The notes beneath the pieces were generated by a model. It was not told where the DNA came from and did no database searches. It worked only from the letters and a program-made list of their open reading frames with translations. From Nitrospirota bacterium (GTDB lineage: Bacteria; Nitrospirota; UBA9217), in assembly GCA_023229435.1 (NCBI GenBank), contig JALNZF010000010.1:1-64000 (forward strand): 64,000 nucleotides of DNA, written 5' to 3'. This document shows positions 27,405 to 38,602 of the stretch, in pieces; position 1 is the first letter of the stretch, and each line of letters begins with the position of its first letter. The translations under genes were made by a program, and so were the position numbers.

Positions 27405-29498
27405 TTATTGTTTGTTTTCTTTATCCCGCATGGCTTCCTTGCGCGACAAGCGGATTTTCCCCTGCCGGTCGATCTCAAGCACCTTGACGAGGACCTCATC
27501 ACCTTCCTTGAGCGCGTCGGTTACTTTTTCGAGCCGCTGGTCTGAGATCTGAGAAATGTGAAGCAGTCCGTCGGTGCCGGGGAATATCTCCACAAAGGCG
27601 CCGAAGTCCATGATCTTTCGAACCTTGCCCGTGTAGATCTTGCCGACCTCGGCGTCCTGGCATATGCCCCGGATGATCTCTTTTGCCTTGAGCGCCGCGG
27701 CTTCGTCGGAAGATGCGATGTTGATCGTACCGTCGTCCTCGATATCGATCTTCGCTCCCGTCTGTTCCACGATACTGCGGATCACTTTTCCTCCGCTGCC
27801 GATCACATCCTTGATCTTGTCCGTGTTGATCTTCATGGTGATGATTCGCGGCGCGAAGGTGCTCAGGTTCTTCCTCGGCTCGGTAAGCGTCTCCAGCATC
27901 TTGCCGAGGATATGCAGCCTCCCGTCCTTCGCCTGTTGAAGGGCCGTGCGCATAACAGCGATCGTGATACCCTCGATCTTCATGTCCATCTGAAGCGCGG
28001 TGATCCCCTTGCTCGTTCCGGTGACCTTGAAATCCATGTCACCGAGGTGGTCCTCAAGCCCGAGAATATCCGAAAGCACGATGATCTTATCGCCTTCCTT
28101 GATGAGACCCATGGCGATGCCCGCGACCGGGGCCTTGATGGGCACACCCGCGTCCATGAGCGACAGCGTCCCGCCGCAAACCGTTGCCATGGATGATGAG
28201 CCATTGGACTCAAGGATGTCTGATACGATCCTGATGGTATACGGGAACTCCTGCTTGGTCGGCACCATTGCCTTCAGCGCCCGCTCAGCGAGTGCGCCGT
28301 GGCCAACTTCGCGCCTGCCCGGTCCCCGGAGGGGCTTGGTCTCACCCACACTGAACGGAGGGAAATTGTAATGCAGCATGAACGACTTGAAATACTCTCC
28401 TTCGAGGGAGTCGACGCGCTGCTCATCCACCGACGTCCCGAGTGTGGTTACCACCAGCGCCTGTGTCTCGCCGCGGGTGAACAGCGCCGATCCATGTGTC
28501 CGGGGAAGCATGCCGACGACAGAGCTGATAGGCCGGATCTGGTCCGGCTTTCGTCCGTCAGCGCGTATATTCTTTTCCAGAATGATCTTGCGGACCTCGT
28601 CCTTTTCCAAACCGAAAAATATCGGTGCTATCTGGATATTTTTTGCCGGGTCTTCATCCTTGAGCTTCTGTTTGATCTCGTCAAGCAGCACGTCGAGGGT
28701 CTTCTGGCGTTCCATCTTGTCCGGAATGACGATTGCGGTCAGCAAACGGTCCATGGCCAGACCAGCCACCTGCGCGGCAAGGTCCTTGTCGATCTCAACC
28801 GTTTTCACCGCCCGCTTTGGTTTTCCAACCTTTGCGACAAGTTCGTTCACCAGCGCAACGATCTTCTTGATCTCACGGTGTGCGGTCTCGAGGGCCTCAA
28901 GCATCTGGTCCTCGGTCAGTTCGGCCGCTCCGCCTTCCACCATCATGATCGCATCAACAGTGCCTGCTACGACCAGGTTGAGTTTCGTGGCCTCAAGCTC
29001 CTTCTGGCCGGGATTGATGATGTACTTGCCGTCAACAAGCCCGATCCGAACGGCCCCGATCGGGCCTTTGAAGGGGATATCGGATATCGCGAGAGCTGAC
29101 GACGAAGCGACCATTCCCATGAGGTCCATGGAGCTCTCTTCACCGATCGAGAGTACCGACGCGATGATCTGCGTGTCGAAATAGTATCCCTCAGGGAACA
29201 ACGGCCTGATCGGCCGGTCAATGAGCCGGGACGTAAGGATCTCTCTTTCGGTCTGACGTCCTTCGCGTTTAAAGAACCCGCCCGGGATCTTTCCGGCTGC
29301 ATAGGCCCTTTCCTGATAATCCACCGTAAGCGGGAGAAAATCAACGTTGGCCCGTTCTACTTTCGAAGAAACAGCCGTTGACAGGACTACGGTATCACCG
29401 TACCGCACGACAACGGCGCCGTTTGCCTGTTTGGCCATTAATCCTGTTTCCAGGATCAGTTCTTTTCCGCCTATTTCTGCTTTAACTGTTGTTACCAT
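27405..29498 (-). CDS. pnp: Polyribonucleotide nucleotidyltransferase (PNPase)
   Basis: A 697-residue phosphorolytic 3'-5' exoribonuclease of RNA turnover. Two RNase PH domains (about 1-210 and 300-545) flank a helical linker; RTHGSALFTRGETQAL is the second-domain motif and PGGFFKREGR a first-domain block. A KH domain (KIKDVIGSGGKVIRSIVEQT, exactly at the GxxG loop) and an S1 domain (GKVRKIMDFGAFVEIFPG) complete the C-terminus. It is the last gene of the operon, 32 bp after rpsO, as in many bacteria. Confidence 0.97.
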   Translation of the reverse strand: MVTTVKAEIGGKELILETGLMAKQANGAVVVRYGDTVVLSTAVSSKVERANVDFLPLTVDYQERAYAAGKIPGGFFKREGRQTEREILTSRLIDRPIRPLFPEGYYFDTQIIASVLSIGEESSMDLMGMVASSSALAISDIPFKGPIGAVRIGLVDGKYIINPGQKELEATKLNLVVAGTVDAIMMVEGGAAELTEDQMLEALETAHREIKKIVALVNELVAKVGKPKRAVKTVEIDKDLAAQVAGLAMDRLLTAIVIPDKMERQKTLDVLLDEIKQKLKDEDPAKNIQIAPIFFGLEKDEVRKIILEKNIRADGRKPDQIRPISSVVGMLPRTHGSALFTRGETQALVVTTLGTSVDEQRVDSLEGEYFKSFMLHYNFPPFSVGETKPLRGPGRREVGHGALAERALKAMVPTKQEFPYTIRIVSDILESNGSSSMATVCGGTLSLMDAGVPIKAPVAGIAMGLIKEGDKIIVLSDILGLEDHLGDMDFKVTGTSKGITALQMDMKIEGITIAVMRTALQQAKDGRLHILGKMLETLTEPRKNLSTFAPRIITMKINTDKIKDVIGSGGKVIRSIVEQTGAKIDIEDDGTINIASSDEAAALKAKEIIRGICQDAEVGKIYTGKVRKIMDFGAFVEIFPGTDGLLHISQISDQRLEKVTDALKEGDEVLVKVLEIDRQGKIRLSRKEAMRDKENKQ

Positions 29499-29530
29499 GA
29501 AACCTCACTCTTCCCATTACGTTCGTAATG

Positions 29531-29794
29531 CTACTTTCGTATGCCAAGCTGCTCAATGACCTTGTGATAGCGGTCAAGATCATTCGTCTTCAGGTAATTC
29601 AGATGCCGGCGCCTCTGCCCGACCATTTGCAGAAGACCTCTCCGCGAATGTTGGTCGTGCTTGTGCGCCTGCAAATGCTCCGTCAGATGGCTGATTCGTC
29701 CGCTCAGAATTGCTATCTGAACTTCCGGAGAACCTGTATCTGATGGATGCCTGCGGTACGTATTGATCAGACCTGTTTTCTGTTCCTTATCCAT
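29531..29794 (-). CDS. rpsO: 30S ribosomal protein S15
   Basis: An 87-residue 16S rRNA-binding protein of the small-subunit platform. HPSDTGSPEVQIAILSGRI and HKHDQHSRRGLLQMVGQRRR are the family's rRNA-contacting blocks. AAGGAGGGA lies eight bases before the ATG. S15 often regulates its own mRNA, but no such pseudoknot was worked out here. Length is standard. Confidence 0.97.
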   Translation of the reverse strand: MDKEQKTGLINTYRRHPSDTGSPEVQIAILSGRISHLTEHLQAHKHDQHSRRGLLQMVGQRRRHLNYLKTNDLDRYHKVIEQLGIRK

Positions 29795-29840
29795 TCAACC
29801 GTCCCTCCTTTCAGTGAGATGTTTCTTTCTAAGGCGTGGT

Positions 29841-29869
29841 AAAATATCATATTTACTGCGAGATGTAAA
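29841..29869 (-). promoter_or_regulatory. Predicted internal promoter before rpsO
   Basis: On the minus strand TTTACA (29,864-29,869), 17 bp and TATTTT (29,841-29,846) lie about 45 bp before the rpsO ATG. It would give rpsO-pnp expression independent of the upstream operon. The -10 is only a partial match. Confidence 0.45.
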
Positions 29870-29932
29870 GCTTTTTATTTATTATCCGTCGGATCTGCCG
29901 GATCTGACAGATCCTTCCTGATTTTTTTAAAA

Positions 29933-30814
29933 TTACGAAAAAACCAGATCGGGTTTGAGCACCCCTTCAACGATACGCGCAAGACCCAGAAGTCTGCCGG
30001 CAGGGCTGTGAAGCCTGACATGGTCGCTCGTGATGTGTGCAAAAGACGGGGGACAGGATATCTGGTTTCCATGCAGCACCCGTACTGTCTCCGCCTCGCT
30101 GATCGGAATTGCCGGGAAAGCCGCGAGCGCATCGTCGATCGGCGTAAGCGCCTGTTCCCCGTTCCCTGCCGCCATCATCGCCTGAAGCTGATCAAGGGTT
30201 ATGGCTCGATCGATGCTGAAACGCCCGGAGCGCGTTCGTTCAAGAGCGGTGAGATGCGCTCCCATGCCCAATGCCTCTCCCAATTCGGCGCAGAGCGTGC
30301 GGATGTATACGCCTTTTGAGCACCGTACCGTGAGGCTTACCTCGGGGTCCTCGAACGCCGTCAACTCGATAGTGTAGATCGTTACGGGACGGGGCTTGAG
30401 CAATTCCGCCTTGCCTTCCCGTGCCAGCTTGTACGATGGAATTCCCGCTACTTTCACGGCAGAGTATGCCGGCGGACGCTGCATGATCGAACCAATGAAC
30501 CCCGGTAAAACGTCGATGATCTTCTGCCGGTCGGGCGGGGTATACGACTTTGTTTCCCGTATCAGTCCATCGGCATCAAGGGTATCGGTGGTCACCCCGA
30601 GCCGCATGATCGCCTTGTACTCCTTCTCCCCTGCTTCAAGATATTGTGCGATCCTCGTTGCCCTGCCCGCGCACAAAACGAGCACACCGGTCGCGAGCGG
30701 GTCGAGCGTTCCCGTGTGTCCGATCCGCCGTTCATGGAGGATCTTCCTAACGCTCTCGACAACATCGTGAGAGGTAACGCCGGACGGTTTGTTGATGTTA
30801 AGAACGCCGTCCAT
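29933..30814 (-). CDS. truB: tRNA pseudouridine-55 synthase
   Basis: A 293-residue enzyme making pseudouridine 55 in the T-loop of tRNAs. MDGVLNINKPSGVTSHDVV is the usual start, HTGTLDPLATGVLVLC has the catalytic Asp, and CSKGVYIRTLCAELGEALG is the third conserved block. The C-terminal part is a PUA-like domain (about 230-293). It lies 3 bp after nrnA. Length is typical. Confidence 0.97.
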   Translation of the reverse strand: MDGVLNINKPSGVTSHDVVESVRKILHERRIGHTGTLDPLATGVLVLCAGRATRIAQYLEAGEKEYKAIMRLGVTTDTLDADGLIRETKSYTPPDRQKIIDVLPGFIGSIMQRPPAYSAVKVAGIPSYKLAREGKAELLKPRPVTIYTIELTAFEDPEVSLTVRCSKGVYIRTLCAELGEALGMGAHLTALERTRSGRFSIDRAITLDQLQAMMAAGNGEQALTPIDDALAAFPAIPISEAETVRVLHGNQISCPPSFAHITSDHVRLHSPAGRLLGLARIVEGVLKPDLVFS

Positions 30815-30817
30815 TCG

Positions 30818-31798
30818 CTATCGTTCCCTGTTTCCCATTTGCGCGGCAATTGTCTTCTCGACGTCGCCGAGCACCCGTTTTTTTACTTCCTCGAGCGACC
30901 CGTCAAGCACGCCTCCGGCGGCGTTCTTGTGTCCTCCTCCGCCGAAGGATTGGGCCAATCCTGAGAGGTCAACCCGTCCCTTGGAGCGCATACTGATCTT
31001 ATACTGCGCGCTTCCTGTTTGCCTGAACAGGATCGCCACCTCTACACCCCTGGTCGACCGAACAAAATTCACGAAGTTATCAGTGTCCTCAGCCGTGGTC
31101 CCGGTCCGGCGATAAAGCTCCTCGGTCACCACGACCCAGGCGGTCCGTCCATCCTCGCTCCGTTGCATGTTCGTAATGACCGTTCCAAGGAGTTTCAATC
31201 GAGGGTACGAAGAGGATTCGTAAACGTTTTCCGTGACAAGCCAGGGATCGGCGCCGGCCTCGAGAAGCGCTGCAGATATTTTCATGCTTTCCGGCGTGGT
31301 ATTCGAATACCGGAAGGATCCCGTGTCCGTAAAAATAGCGGTATAGAGACAGAGGGCAATGTCCCGGTCGATCCTGACGCCAAGCTCCTGAACAAGCCTG
31401 AAGATCATCTCGCCGGCGGCGGAAGCGGCCGTATCCAGCCAGGTAAGCGGCCATGCAAGAGGATTGGTAATGTGATGATCGATATTGATCAGGATATCGG
31501 CGGGATAGGTCTTGTCAAACAGTCCCGTTCGCGGCGGGTCCGCGTCAACAACAATGAATGCATCATAACGACCCTGGACCGGTTTCCCGATCTTGATCCG
31601 CTCATTCCAGGGCAGGAAACGGTAGATTTCCGGCACCGGATCCAGATTCTGCGCGATCACCGTCTTCCCCATTTTTTCCAGCGCGAGCATGAGCCCCAGT
31701 TGGGAACCGAGGGCGTCCCCGTCCGGGCTTTTATGCGTGGAAATAAGAATGGTCGTGCACTCTTTCAGTGCCGCGGCAATACTCGTACAGTTACTCAT
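30818..31798 (-). CDS. nrnA: Bifunctional oligoribonuclease / PAP phosphatase
   Basis: A 326-residue DHH/DHHA1 phosphoesterase degrading nanoRNA and 3'-phosphoadenosine 5'-phosphate. STHKSPDGDALGSQLGL is the first metal motif, VVDADPP and NIDHHITNP the second and third (DHH). SGLAQSFGGGGHKNAAGG is the DHHA1 substrate motif. ATG 31,798 overlaps the rbfA stop by 8 bp; the longer frame lies inside rbfA and is rejected. The position between rbfA and truB is the conserved one. Confidence 0.95.
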   Translation of the reverse strand: MSNCTSIAAALKECTTILISTHKSPDGDALGSQLGLMLALEKMGKTVIAQNLDPVPEIYRFLPWNERIKIGKPVQGRYDAFIVVDADPPRTGLFDKTYPADILINIDHHITNPLAWPLTWLDTAASAAGEMIFRLVQELGVRIDRDIALCLYTAIFTDTGSFRYSNTTPESMKISAALLEAGADPWLVTENVYESSSYPRLKLLGTVITNMQRSEDGRTAWVVVTEELYRRTGTTAEDTDNFVNFVRSTRGVEVAILFRQTGSAQYKISMRSKGRVDLSGLAQSFGGGGHKNAAGGVLDGSLEEVKKRVLGDVEKTIAAQMGNRER

Positions 31799-32195
31799 GC
31801 TCCGGGTCTTCCGTATTATTCTCTTTATTCTCTTCCGGTACCTGTTCCTGCTTTTTCTCGATCTCGTGCAGAAGTTCCATGATATGCGCCCCATGCTCCA
31901 CGGTATCGTCAAAACGGAACAGGATCTCCGGAATGCACCTCATGGTCATTCGTCTGCCGAGTTCCGATCTGATGAATGCCGAGGCGCTGTTCAAACCCTT
32001 GAACGTTTCTTCCTTGTTGCCGCCGTAGATGCTCACGAAAACCTTTGCATTCCTGAGGTCATCCGACAGATCGACATCGGTCACCGTGACAAACCCGATA
32101 CGGGGGTCCTTTATTTTGCGCATGAGGATATCGGCGATCTCCTGCTTCATCTGATCGCCTACGCGCACTGATCTTTTAAATGTTGGTTTGGCCAT
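31791..32195 (-). CDS. rbfA: 30S ribosome-binding factor A
   Basis: A 134-residue KH-fold protein for late maturation of the 16S rRNA 5' end and cold adaptation. RSVRVGDQMKQEIADILMRK and DPRIGFVTVTDVDLSDDLRN are the conserved blocks, followed by AKVFVSIYGG. The C-terminus is a charged tail (EKKQEQVPEENKENNTE). It sits in the usual order after infB and ylxP. Confidence 0.96.
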   Translation of the reverse strand: MAKPTFKRSVRVGDQMKQEIADILMRKIKDPRIGFVTVTDVDLSDDLRNAKVFVSIYGGNKEETFKGLNSASAFIRSELGRRMTMRCIPEILFRFDDTVEHGAHIMELLHEIEKKQEQVPEENKENNTEDPEHE

Positions 32196-32226
32196 GGTAT
32201 ATTTTATATTCAGATCAGAATAAACC

Positions 32227-32330
32227 GATCAGGAGAAATGGGGAATTAAGAGGCGAAAGGGGGATGAATAACATAATTAATAGAATGTCTTTTTCTCCAT
32301 TTCTCCAATTTCCCCCTTTCTCCTGAAAGC
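32227..32330. repeat. GGAGAAATGG inverted repeat (family E)
   Basis: CAGGAGAAATGGGGAATTAA and GCGAAAGGGGGATG at the left pair with TCTCCAATTTCCCCCTTTCT and CCTGAAAG at the right. It is non-coding and lies between ylxP and rbfA inside the operon. Confidence 0.7.
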
Positions 32331-32390
32331 TTGTAAGGTTCTACGCGCATACCAATATTGATTCTATTATTCTGGTTTCCAACTCCGGTC

Positions 32391-32672
32391 CTAAAATATC
32401 TCAATATGATAATCCAGGAGGTCTATTTCCGGCACTCCGCGGACCATGTTCAGCACATGATCCAGCGTCTGGTTGAGGTGGGATTTATCATTGCTTACGA
32501 CCGCTACTGCCAGGGATGCCTTTTGCCAAAGGTCGTTGTCATCGACCTCGGCCACCGAGACATTGAACTTGTTCCGGATCCTGTCTTTCAGGCTGCGCAG
32601 TGAATGCCGCTTGTCTTTGAGCGACCCGCTGTCGGGAACATGCATCTCTATGGTACAAACGCCGATGAACAT
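32391..32672 (-). CDS. ylxP: DUF503 (YlxP) family protein
   Basis: A 93-residue protein of the DUF503 family, usually encoded between infB and rbfA and linked to ribosome assembly; the biochemical role is not settled. MFIGVCTIEMHVPDSGSLKD is the family start and KDKRHSLRSLKDRIRNKFNV the main basic block. ATG 32,672 matches homologue length; thirteen further in-frame codons upstream are judged untranslated. Confidence 0.9.
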   Translation of the reverse strand: MFIGVCTIEMHVPDSGSLKDKRHSLRSLKDRIRNKFNVSVAEVDDNDLWQKASLAVAVVSNDKSHLNQTLDHVLNMVRGVPEIDLLDYHIEIF

Positions 32673-32702
32673 AGCAGTTACGTAAAAAACGTGAAGGCTG
32701 AT

Positions 32703-32800
32703 GAGGTTCAACGTTCAAGGTTCAACGTTCAAGGTTCAAGGTTCAAGGTTTAGGGTTTAGGGTTTACGCGGTTAACCGTGAACTTTGAACCGTGAACCTC
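32703..32800. repeat. GGTTCAAGG-type inverted repeat (family C, copy 2)
   Basis: GAGGTTCAACGTTCAAGG and several repeats of GGTTCAA, then (GGTTTAG) units, face CCGTGAACTTTGAACCGTGA and ACCTC. The element is non-coding and lies between infB and ylxP. Confidence 0.75.
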
Positions 32801-32817
32801 TTAACCCGCCTCTTGTT

Positions 32818-35481
<2,664 letters not shown>

Positions 35482-35525
35482 AAAATCACTTGCCCCCAGA
35501 AGGTTGTTTAGTTCGGCATTTTACT

Positions 35526-36107
35526 CTACTCACTGTTTTTTATCAAGACTTTTAATCTTTCGGCCTCTTTCCAGAGTGCGTTGGAGAGCCCCGTATCCTC
35601 TATCCCGATCACACCGACCAGTTCACGGTTAAGCATTGCCCCCAGTTCTTCGCGGGTGAAAAGCGTCGTGCATCGCACGGTTGCGGCACTGGGACTCGCT
35701 ACTTTTCCCTTCGTCCCCTCGGACAGGTCGATCGCGTACAGGAGCATTGAAACGCGCCCCTTCTCCACCGCATCGTGGACCGCGGAGTATCCGGCCGCCA
35801 GTTTGCCCGCCTTTGCCGACATCACGATGAGCGATTTTATCTTCTCCGTAATGAGACCCGCAAGCTGGTCGATAAAGGCCTCCGGCTCCGGCGGCCTGAC
35901 CTTGCAGTGAAGCGCCCGGGAAAGGTTTTCTTTGCCCAGCGCTTTTGTTACGCACTCCTTCGTGGGACAGACATAGGCCGCGCGGCCGGGGAGTTTCTCC
36001 CGGTAGTCGATCGCGATGCCGGGAGGTCCGCCGACGATCCGGACCACGGCGTCCTTCTCAAATACGCCTCGACAACCGATACATGTTCTCTCCGGTCCCT
36101 GTTTCAT
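35526..36107 (-). CDS. YlxR-YlxQ fusion: DUF448 RNA-binding domain plus L7Ae-like domain
   Basis: A 193-residue protein. Residues 1-80 are a YlxR/DUF448 domain (ERTCIGCRGVFEKDAVVRIV, then GRAAYVCPTKECVTKAL), related to the Bacillus RNase P modulator. Residues 95-193 look like an L7Ae/YlxQ K-turn binder (IKSLIVMSAKAGKLAAGYSA, LSEGTKGK). In Bacillus the two are neighbouring genes; here they are one frame. ATG 36,107 is chosen because the codons upstream are read from the repeat at 36,117-36,198. It lies between nusA and infB, as usual for both parts. Confidence 0.87.
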   Translation of the reverse strand: MKQGPERTCIGCRGVFEKDAVVRIVGGPPGIAIDYREKLPGRAAYVCPTKECVTKALGKENLSRALHCKVRPPEPEAFIDQLAGLITEKIKSLIVMSAKAGKLAAGYSAVHDAVEKGRVSMLLYAIDLSEGTKGKVASPSAATVRCTTLFTREELGAMLNRELVGVIGIEDTGLSNALWKEAERLKVLIKNSE

Positions 36108-36116
36108 CCGCAAATG

Positions 36117-36198
36117 CCCCCTCACCCTAACCCTCTCCCCTGTGGGGCGAGGGAACTTCTTCTTCCTCTCCCCGTGGGGAGAGGACCGAGGTGAGGGG
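36117..36198. repeat. CCCTCACC palindromic repeat (family F, copy 2)
   Basis: CCCCTCACCCTAACCCTCTC faces AGAGGACCGAGGTGAGGGG, with an inner inverted pair (CTCTCCCCTGTGGGGCGAG and CTCTCCCCGTGGGGAGAG). It lies between nusA and the ylxRQ gene, immediately upstream of the latter. Confidence 0.75.
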
Positions 36199-36252
36199 GG
36201 CTTTCATTGTCCCTGGTAAGTTGTTACTCATGGACGGCTCATCTTGCCCGGC

Positions 36253-37605
36253 TTATGATCCAATGAGCGCGCGCGCCGACAAGAGTATCTTTTGCGCTGT
36301 TTTCTCGCCGATACCGGGGATCGCCAGGATATCCTCATCGGACATGGCGGCGATCTTCTCCACCGTGTCGTAACCTGCCTCAATGAGCTGGTCCGCCGTT
36401 TTCGCCCCGACGCCATCCAGGATTGTCAGGTCCGACCCTGGCTCTGCATCGCCACGCCGTGGCGTGGCGGCCTCGGCTTCCGTGTTCCCGGCAGCTTCGT
36501 TCTCCTCGGCCAGCTTTCTCGTTTCCTCTACGATCGCCGCTTCGATCTCCTGCTCTCGTTCCTTTTGCCGTTCCTGATCGTATTCGGATTCACTCAGGAT
36601 ATCGATCTTCCAGCCGGTGAGCTTTGCCGCAAGTCTTACATTCTGCCCCTTTTTCCCGATGGCGAGTGAAAGCTGGGAATCGGCCACCACGGTCAACGCC
36701 GAGCGGTCTTCCTCGGTCACGCCCACCTTTTCGACCACGGCGGGGCTCAATGCCTTGGCGATGAAAATGCGCGGATCTTCGGACCAGGGGATGATATCGA
36801 TCTTCTCTCCCCTCAGTTCGCGGACCACCGCCTGCACACGGGAGCCCTTCATGCCCACACAGGCGCCCACCGGATCAACCTGGGATTCCTTTGACGACAC
36901 GGCTATCTTCGTGCGGTCTCCCGCCTCGCGGACGATGCCTTTGATTTCGACGATATTCTCGTAAATTTCCGGGACCTCCATCTCGAACAGACGCGAGACG
37001 AAATCCGGATGTGCGCGGGAGAGGACCACCTGCGGACCTTTTGAGGTATCGCGCACCTCAAGCACATAGGCCCTGACTCGGTCACCCCTGCGGTAGCTCT
37101 CGCGCGGGACCTGTTCCCGCGCGGGCAGCACGGCTTCGGTCTTGCCGAGATCGATGTAGTAGGCGCCCTTCTCATGGCGCAGAACAATGCCGTTCACCAG
37201 CTGGCCGATCTTGTCGTTGAACTCCTTGAGGATGACCTCGCGCTCGGCCTCGCGCACCTTCTGCACGATGACCTGGCGGGCGGTCTGCGCCGCGATCCTG
37301 CCGAAGCCCTGGAACTCGACCTGCAACGGCACCTCACCCTCCATCTGCGCGTCGGGATAGAGCGCCTGCGCCTCTTCGAGGGTGATCTCCTCCTCCGGGT
37401 TCACAACCTCCGCCACGACCTTCTTGTAGGCATACATGATGATGTCTCCCCGCTTGGGGTCGATCTGCACCGCGATCCGCTGGGCGCCGTACTTCTTCTT
37501 GGCCGCGCTCACCAGCGCCGACTCCACGGCCTCAACGACCATCTCCTTCGAAATGCCCTTTTCCTTGCTGATCTGATCGATAACATGAATCAGCTCTTGA
37601 CTCAT
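36253..37605 (-). CDS. nusA: Transcription termination/antitermination factor NusA
   Basis: A 450-residue RNA polymerase-binding protein controlling pausing and termination. The N-terminal domain (ESALVSAAKKKYG) is followed by S1 (GQLVNGIVLRHEKGAYYIDL), KH1/KH2 (VGACVGMKGSRVQAVVRELR and LSLAIGKKGQNVRLAAKLTG) and a C-terminal helix-hairpin-helix unit (GDLTILDGVGAKTADQLIEA-like; IPGIGEKTAQKIL). ATG 37,605 is preceded by AGGAGG. The linker near residue 385 reads EAATPRRGDAEPG, encoded by the palindrome CCACGCCGTGGCGTGG (36,452-36,467), perhaps an in-frame repeat insertion. Confidence 0.95.
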   Translation of the reverse strand: MSQELIHVIDQISKEKGISKEMVVEAVESALVSAAKKKYGAQRIAVQIDPKRGDIIMYAYKKVVAEVVNPEEEITLEEAQALYPDAQMEGEVPLQVEFQGFGRIAAQTARQVIVQKVREAEREVILKEFNDKIGQLVNGIVLRHEKGAYYIDLGKTEAVLPAREQVPRESYRRGDRVRAYVLEVRDTSKGPQVVLSRAHPDFVSRLFEMEVPEIYENIVEIKGIVREAGDRTKIAVSSKESQVDPVGACVGMKGSRVQAVVRELRGEKIDIIPWSEDPRIFIAKALSPAVVEKVGVTEEDRSALTVVADSQLSLAIGKKGQNVRLAAKLTGWKIDILSESEYDQERQKEREQEIEAAIVEETRKLAEENEAAGNTEAEAATPRRGDAEPGSDLTILDGVGAKTADQLIEAGYDTVEKIAAMSDEDILAIPGIGEKTAQKILLSARALIGS

Positions 37606-37630
37606 AAGTCCTTTTCCTCCTGATAGAATC

Positions 37631-37692
37631 ATGGTTCATGGTTCACGGTTCACGGTTCACGGTTTACGGTTTACGGTTTACGGTTTACGGTT
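37631..37692. repeat. Heptamer repeat array GGTTCAC/GGTTTAC (left flank of four-helix gene, family C)
   Basis: Consecutive 7-bp units: GGTTCAT, three GGTTCAC-like units, then four GGTTTAC units. The four-helix-bundle gene runs into it, so its last codons and stop come from the array. An inverted counterpart, CTTAAACCGTGAACCTTGAA (38,081-38,100), lies at the other side of the gene. Confidence 0.75.
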
Positions 37693-38070
37693 GGCCACCT
37701 TACCTTCTTCATATTTCTTGAGATAGTTGATGAATCCACGAACAGCAGCTCGTGTTCGTTTGGCCTGTTCGTAGACATCTTCAAACTCTTCAGTTGATAT
37801 GTACTTTTCATCCAAGGCAATATAGAGTTCGCTCTGAACTTCCGAGCAAGACCGCTTGGCATATCGTAAAAAGCGGATAAACTCTGCATTCGTCTCGGAG
37901 TCGAAGCCTTCGGCGATATTGTGCATCGATGATCCCGCAGCTTCTTGTATCTGTCTTTTCAGTCCGAAGTCCTTCGCAAATTCCGGTTTTTTTGTTAAAC
38001 AATATACTTTTCGTGTCAACTCGCGTGCCAACTGCCAGGCCTCAATATCTTCAAACCGTTCAATCTTCAT
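37678..38070 (-). CDS. Four-helix bundle protein (23S rRNA intervening-sequence protein family)
   Basis: A 130-residue all-helical protein. The start MKIERFEDIEAWQLARELTR and the segments FGLKRQIQEAAGSSMHNIAE and GFDSETNAEFIRFLRYAKRS are hallmarks of the S23/IVP four-helix family, which forms pentamers and is related to the Avd accessory protein of diversity-generating retroelements; its job is unknown when it stands alone. Here it lies between rimP and nusA in the same orientation, flanked by inverted heptamer repeats, and its C-terminus (ANRKP) is encoded by the repeat. No reverse transcriptase or rRNA is nearby. It looks like an insertion into an essential operon. Confidence 0.87.
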   Translation of the reverse strand: MKIERFEDIEAWQLARELTRKVYCLTKKPEFAKDFGLKRQIQEAAGSSMHNIAEGFDSETNAEFIRFLRYAKRSCSEVQSELYIALDEKYISTEEFEDVYEQAKRTRAAVRGFINYLKKYEEGKVANRKP

Positions 38071-38080
38071 ACTTTCTAAC

Positions 38081-38103
38081 CTTAAACCGTGAACCTTGAA
38101 CCC
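38081..38103. repeat. Right flank of the four-helix gene (family C arm)
   Basis: CTTAAACCGTGAACCTTGAA is the inverse complement of the motif repeated in the array at 37,631-37,692. The pair brackets the four-helix gene. Confidence 0.65.
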
Positions 38104-38132
38104 GATAATTAACCTGTTTTTATCGTCTAAAA

Positions 38133-38588
38133 CTACACTTCAAGCGACGCCTTGGTGATGCCGGTCATCGGGATGTCAAGGACCGTTCCCTCTTCGAGTT
38201 CCACCTTGACCGTGCCTTCAACCAACCCGAGCAGTCTGCCGCGGATAACCTTCTGCCCGTTGATTGGCTGGTAAGTCTTTATCCTGACCATACTGCCCGT
38301 GAACCGAATGAAGTGCGCGGGTTTCGAGAGGAGCCGGTCGAGACCGGGTGACGAGACTTCAAGGGTATACGCGTGCGCAATGATGTCCTCGACGTCCAGT
38401 GCCGCGCTGAGGTCCCTGCTCACGGTCTCGCAGTCAATCAGCGTGACACCTCCGGATTCCCGGTCGATAAAGATCCTGAGAAGCCACTGCGGCCCCTGTT
38501 TATGAAACTCCAGGTCCCAGAGCGACAATCCCATGGATTCAAGGATCGGATCAAGCAACTGCCGGACCTGCTCCACGGCATCAGCCAT
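38133..38588 (-). CDS. rimP: Ribosome maturation factor RimP
   Basis: A 151-residue protein for 30S subunit maturation. GLSLWDLEFHKQGPQWLLRI and FIDRESGGVTLIDCETVSRD form the N-terminal domain; LEVSSPGLDRLLSKPAHFIR is the family signature; the rest is the SH3-like C-terminal domain (GRLLGLVEGTVKVELEEG). It is the first gene of the operon and has a hairpin with a T run in its leader. Confidence 0.95.
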   Translation of the reverse strand: MADAVEQVRQLLDPILESMGLSLWDLEFHKQGPQWLLRIFIDRESGGVTLIDCETVSRDLSAALDVEDIIAHAYTLEVSSPGLDRLLSKPAHFIRFTGSMVRIKTYQPINGQKVIRGRLLGLVEGTVKVELEEGTVLDIPMTGITKASLEV

Positions 38589-38602
38589 TCAAACCCCCAA
38601 AT

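Noticed and set aside
32745..32770. GGTTTAGGGTTTAGGG resembles a telomere repeat
   Set aside because: Only a few imperfect units within an inverted-repeat element between two operon genes; related arrays nearby read GGTTCAA and GGTTTAC. Not a replicon end.
37631..37692. Heptamer array considered as a CRISPR or integration site
   Set aside because: Units are 7 bp without spacers; no cas genes or integrase are nearby. No CRISPR array was found in the window.
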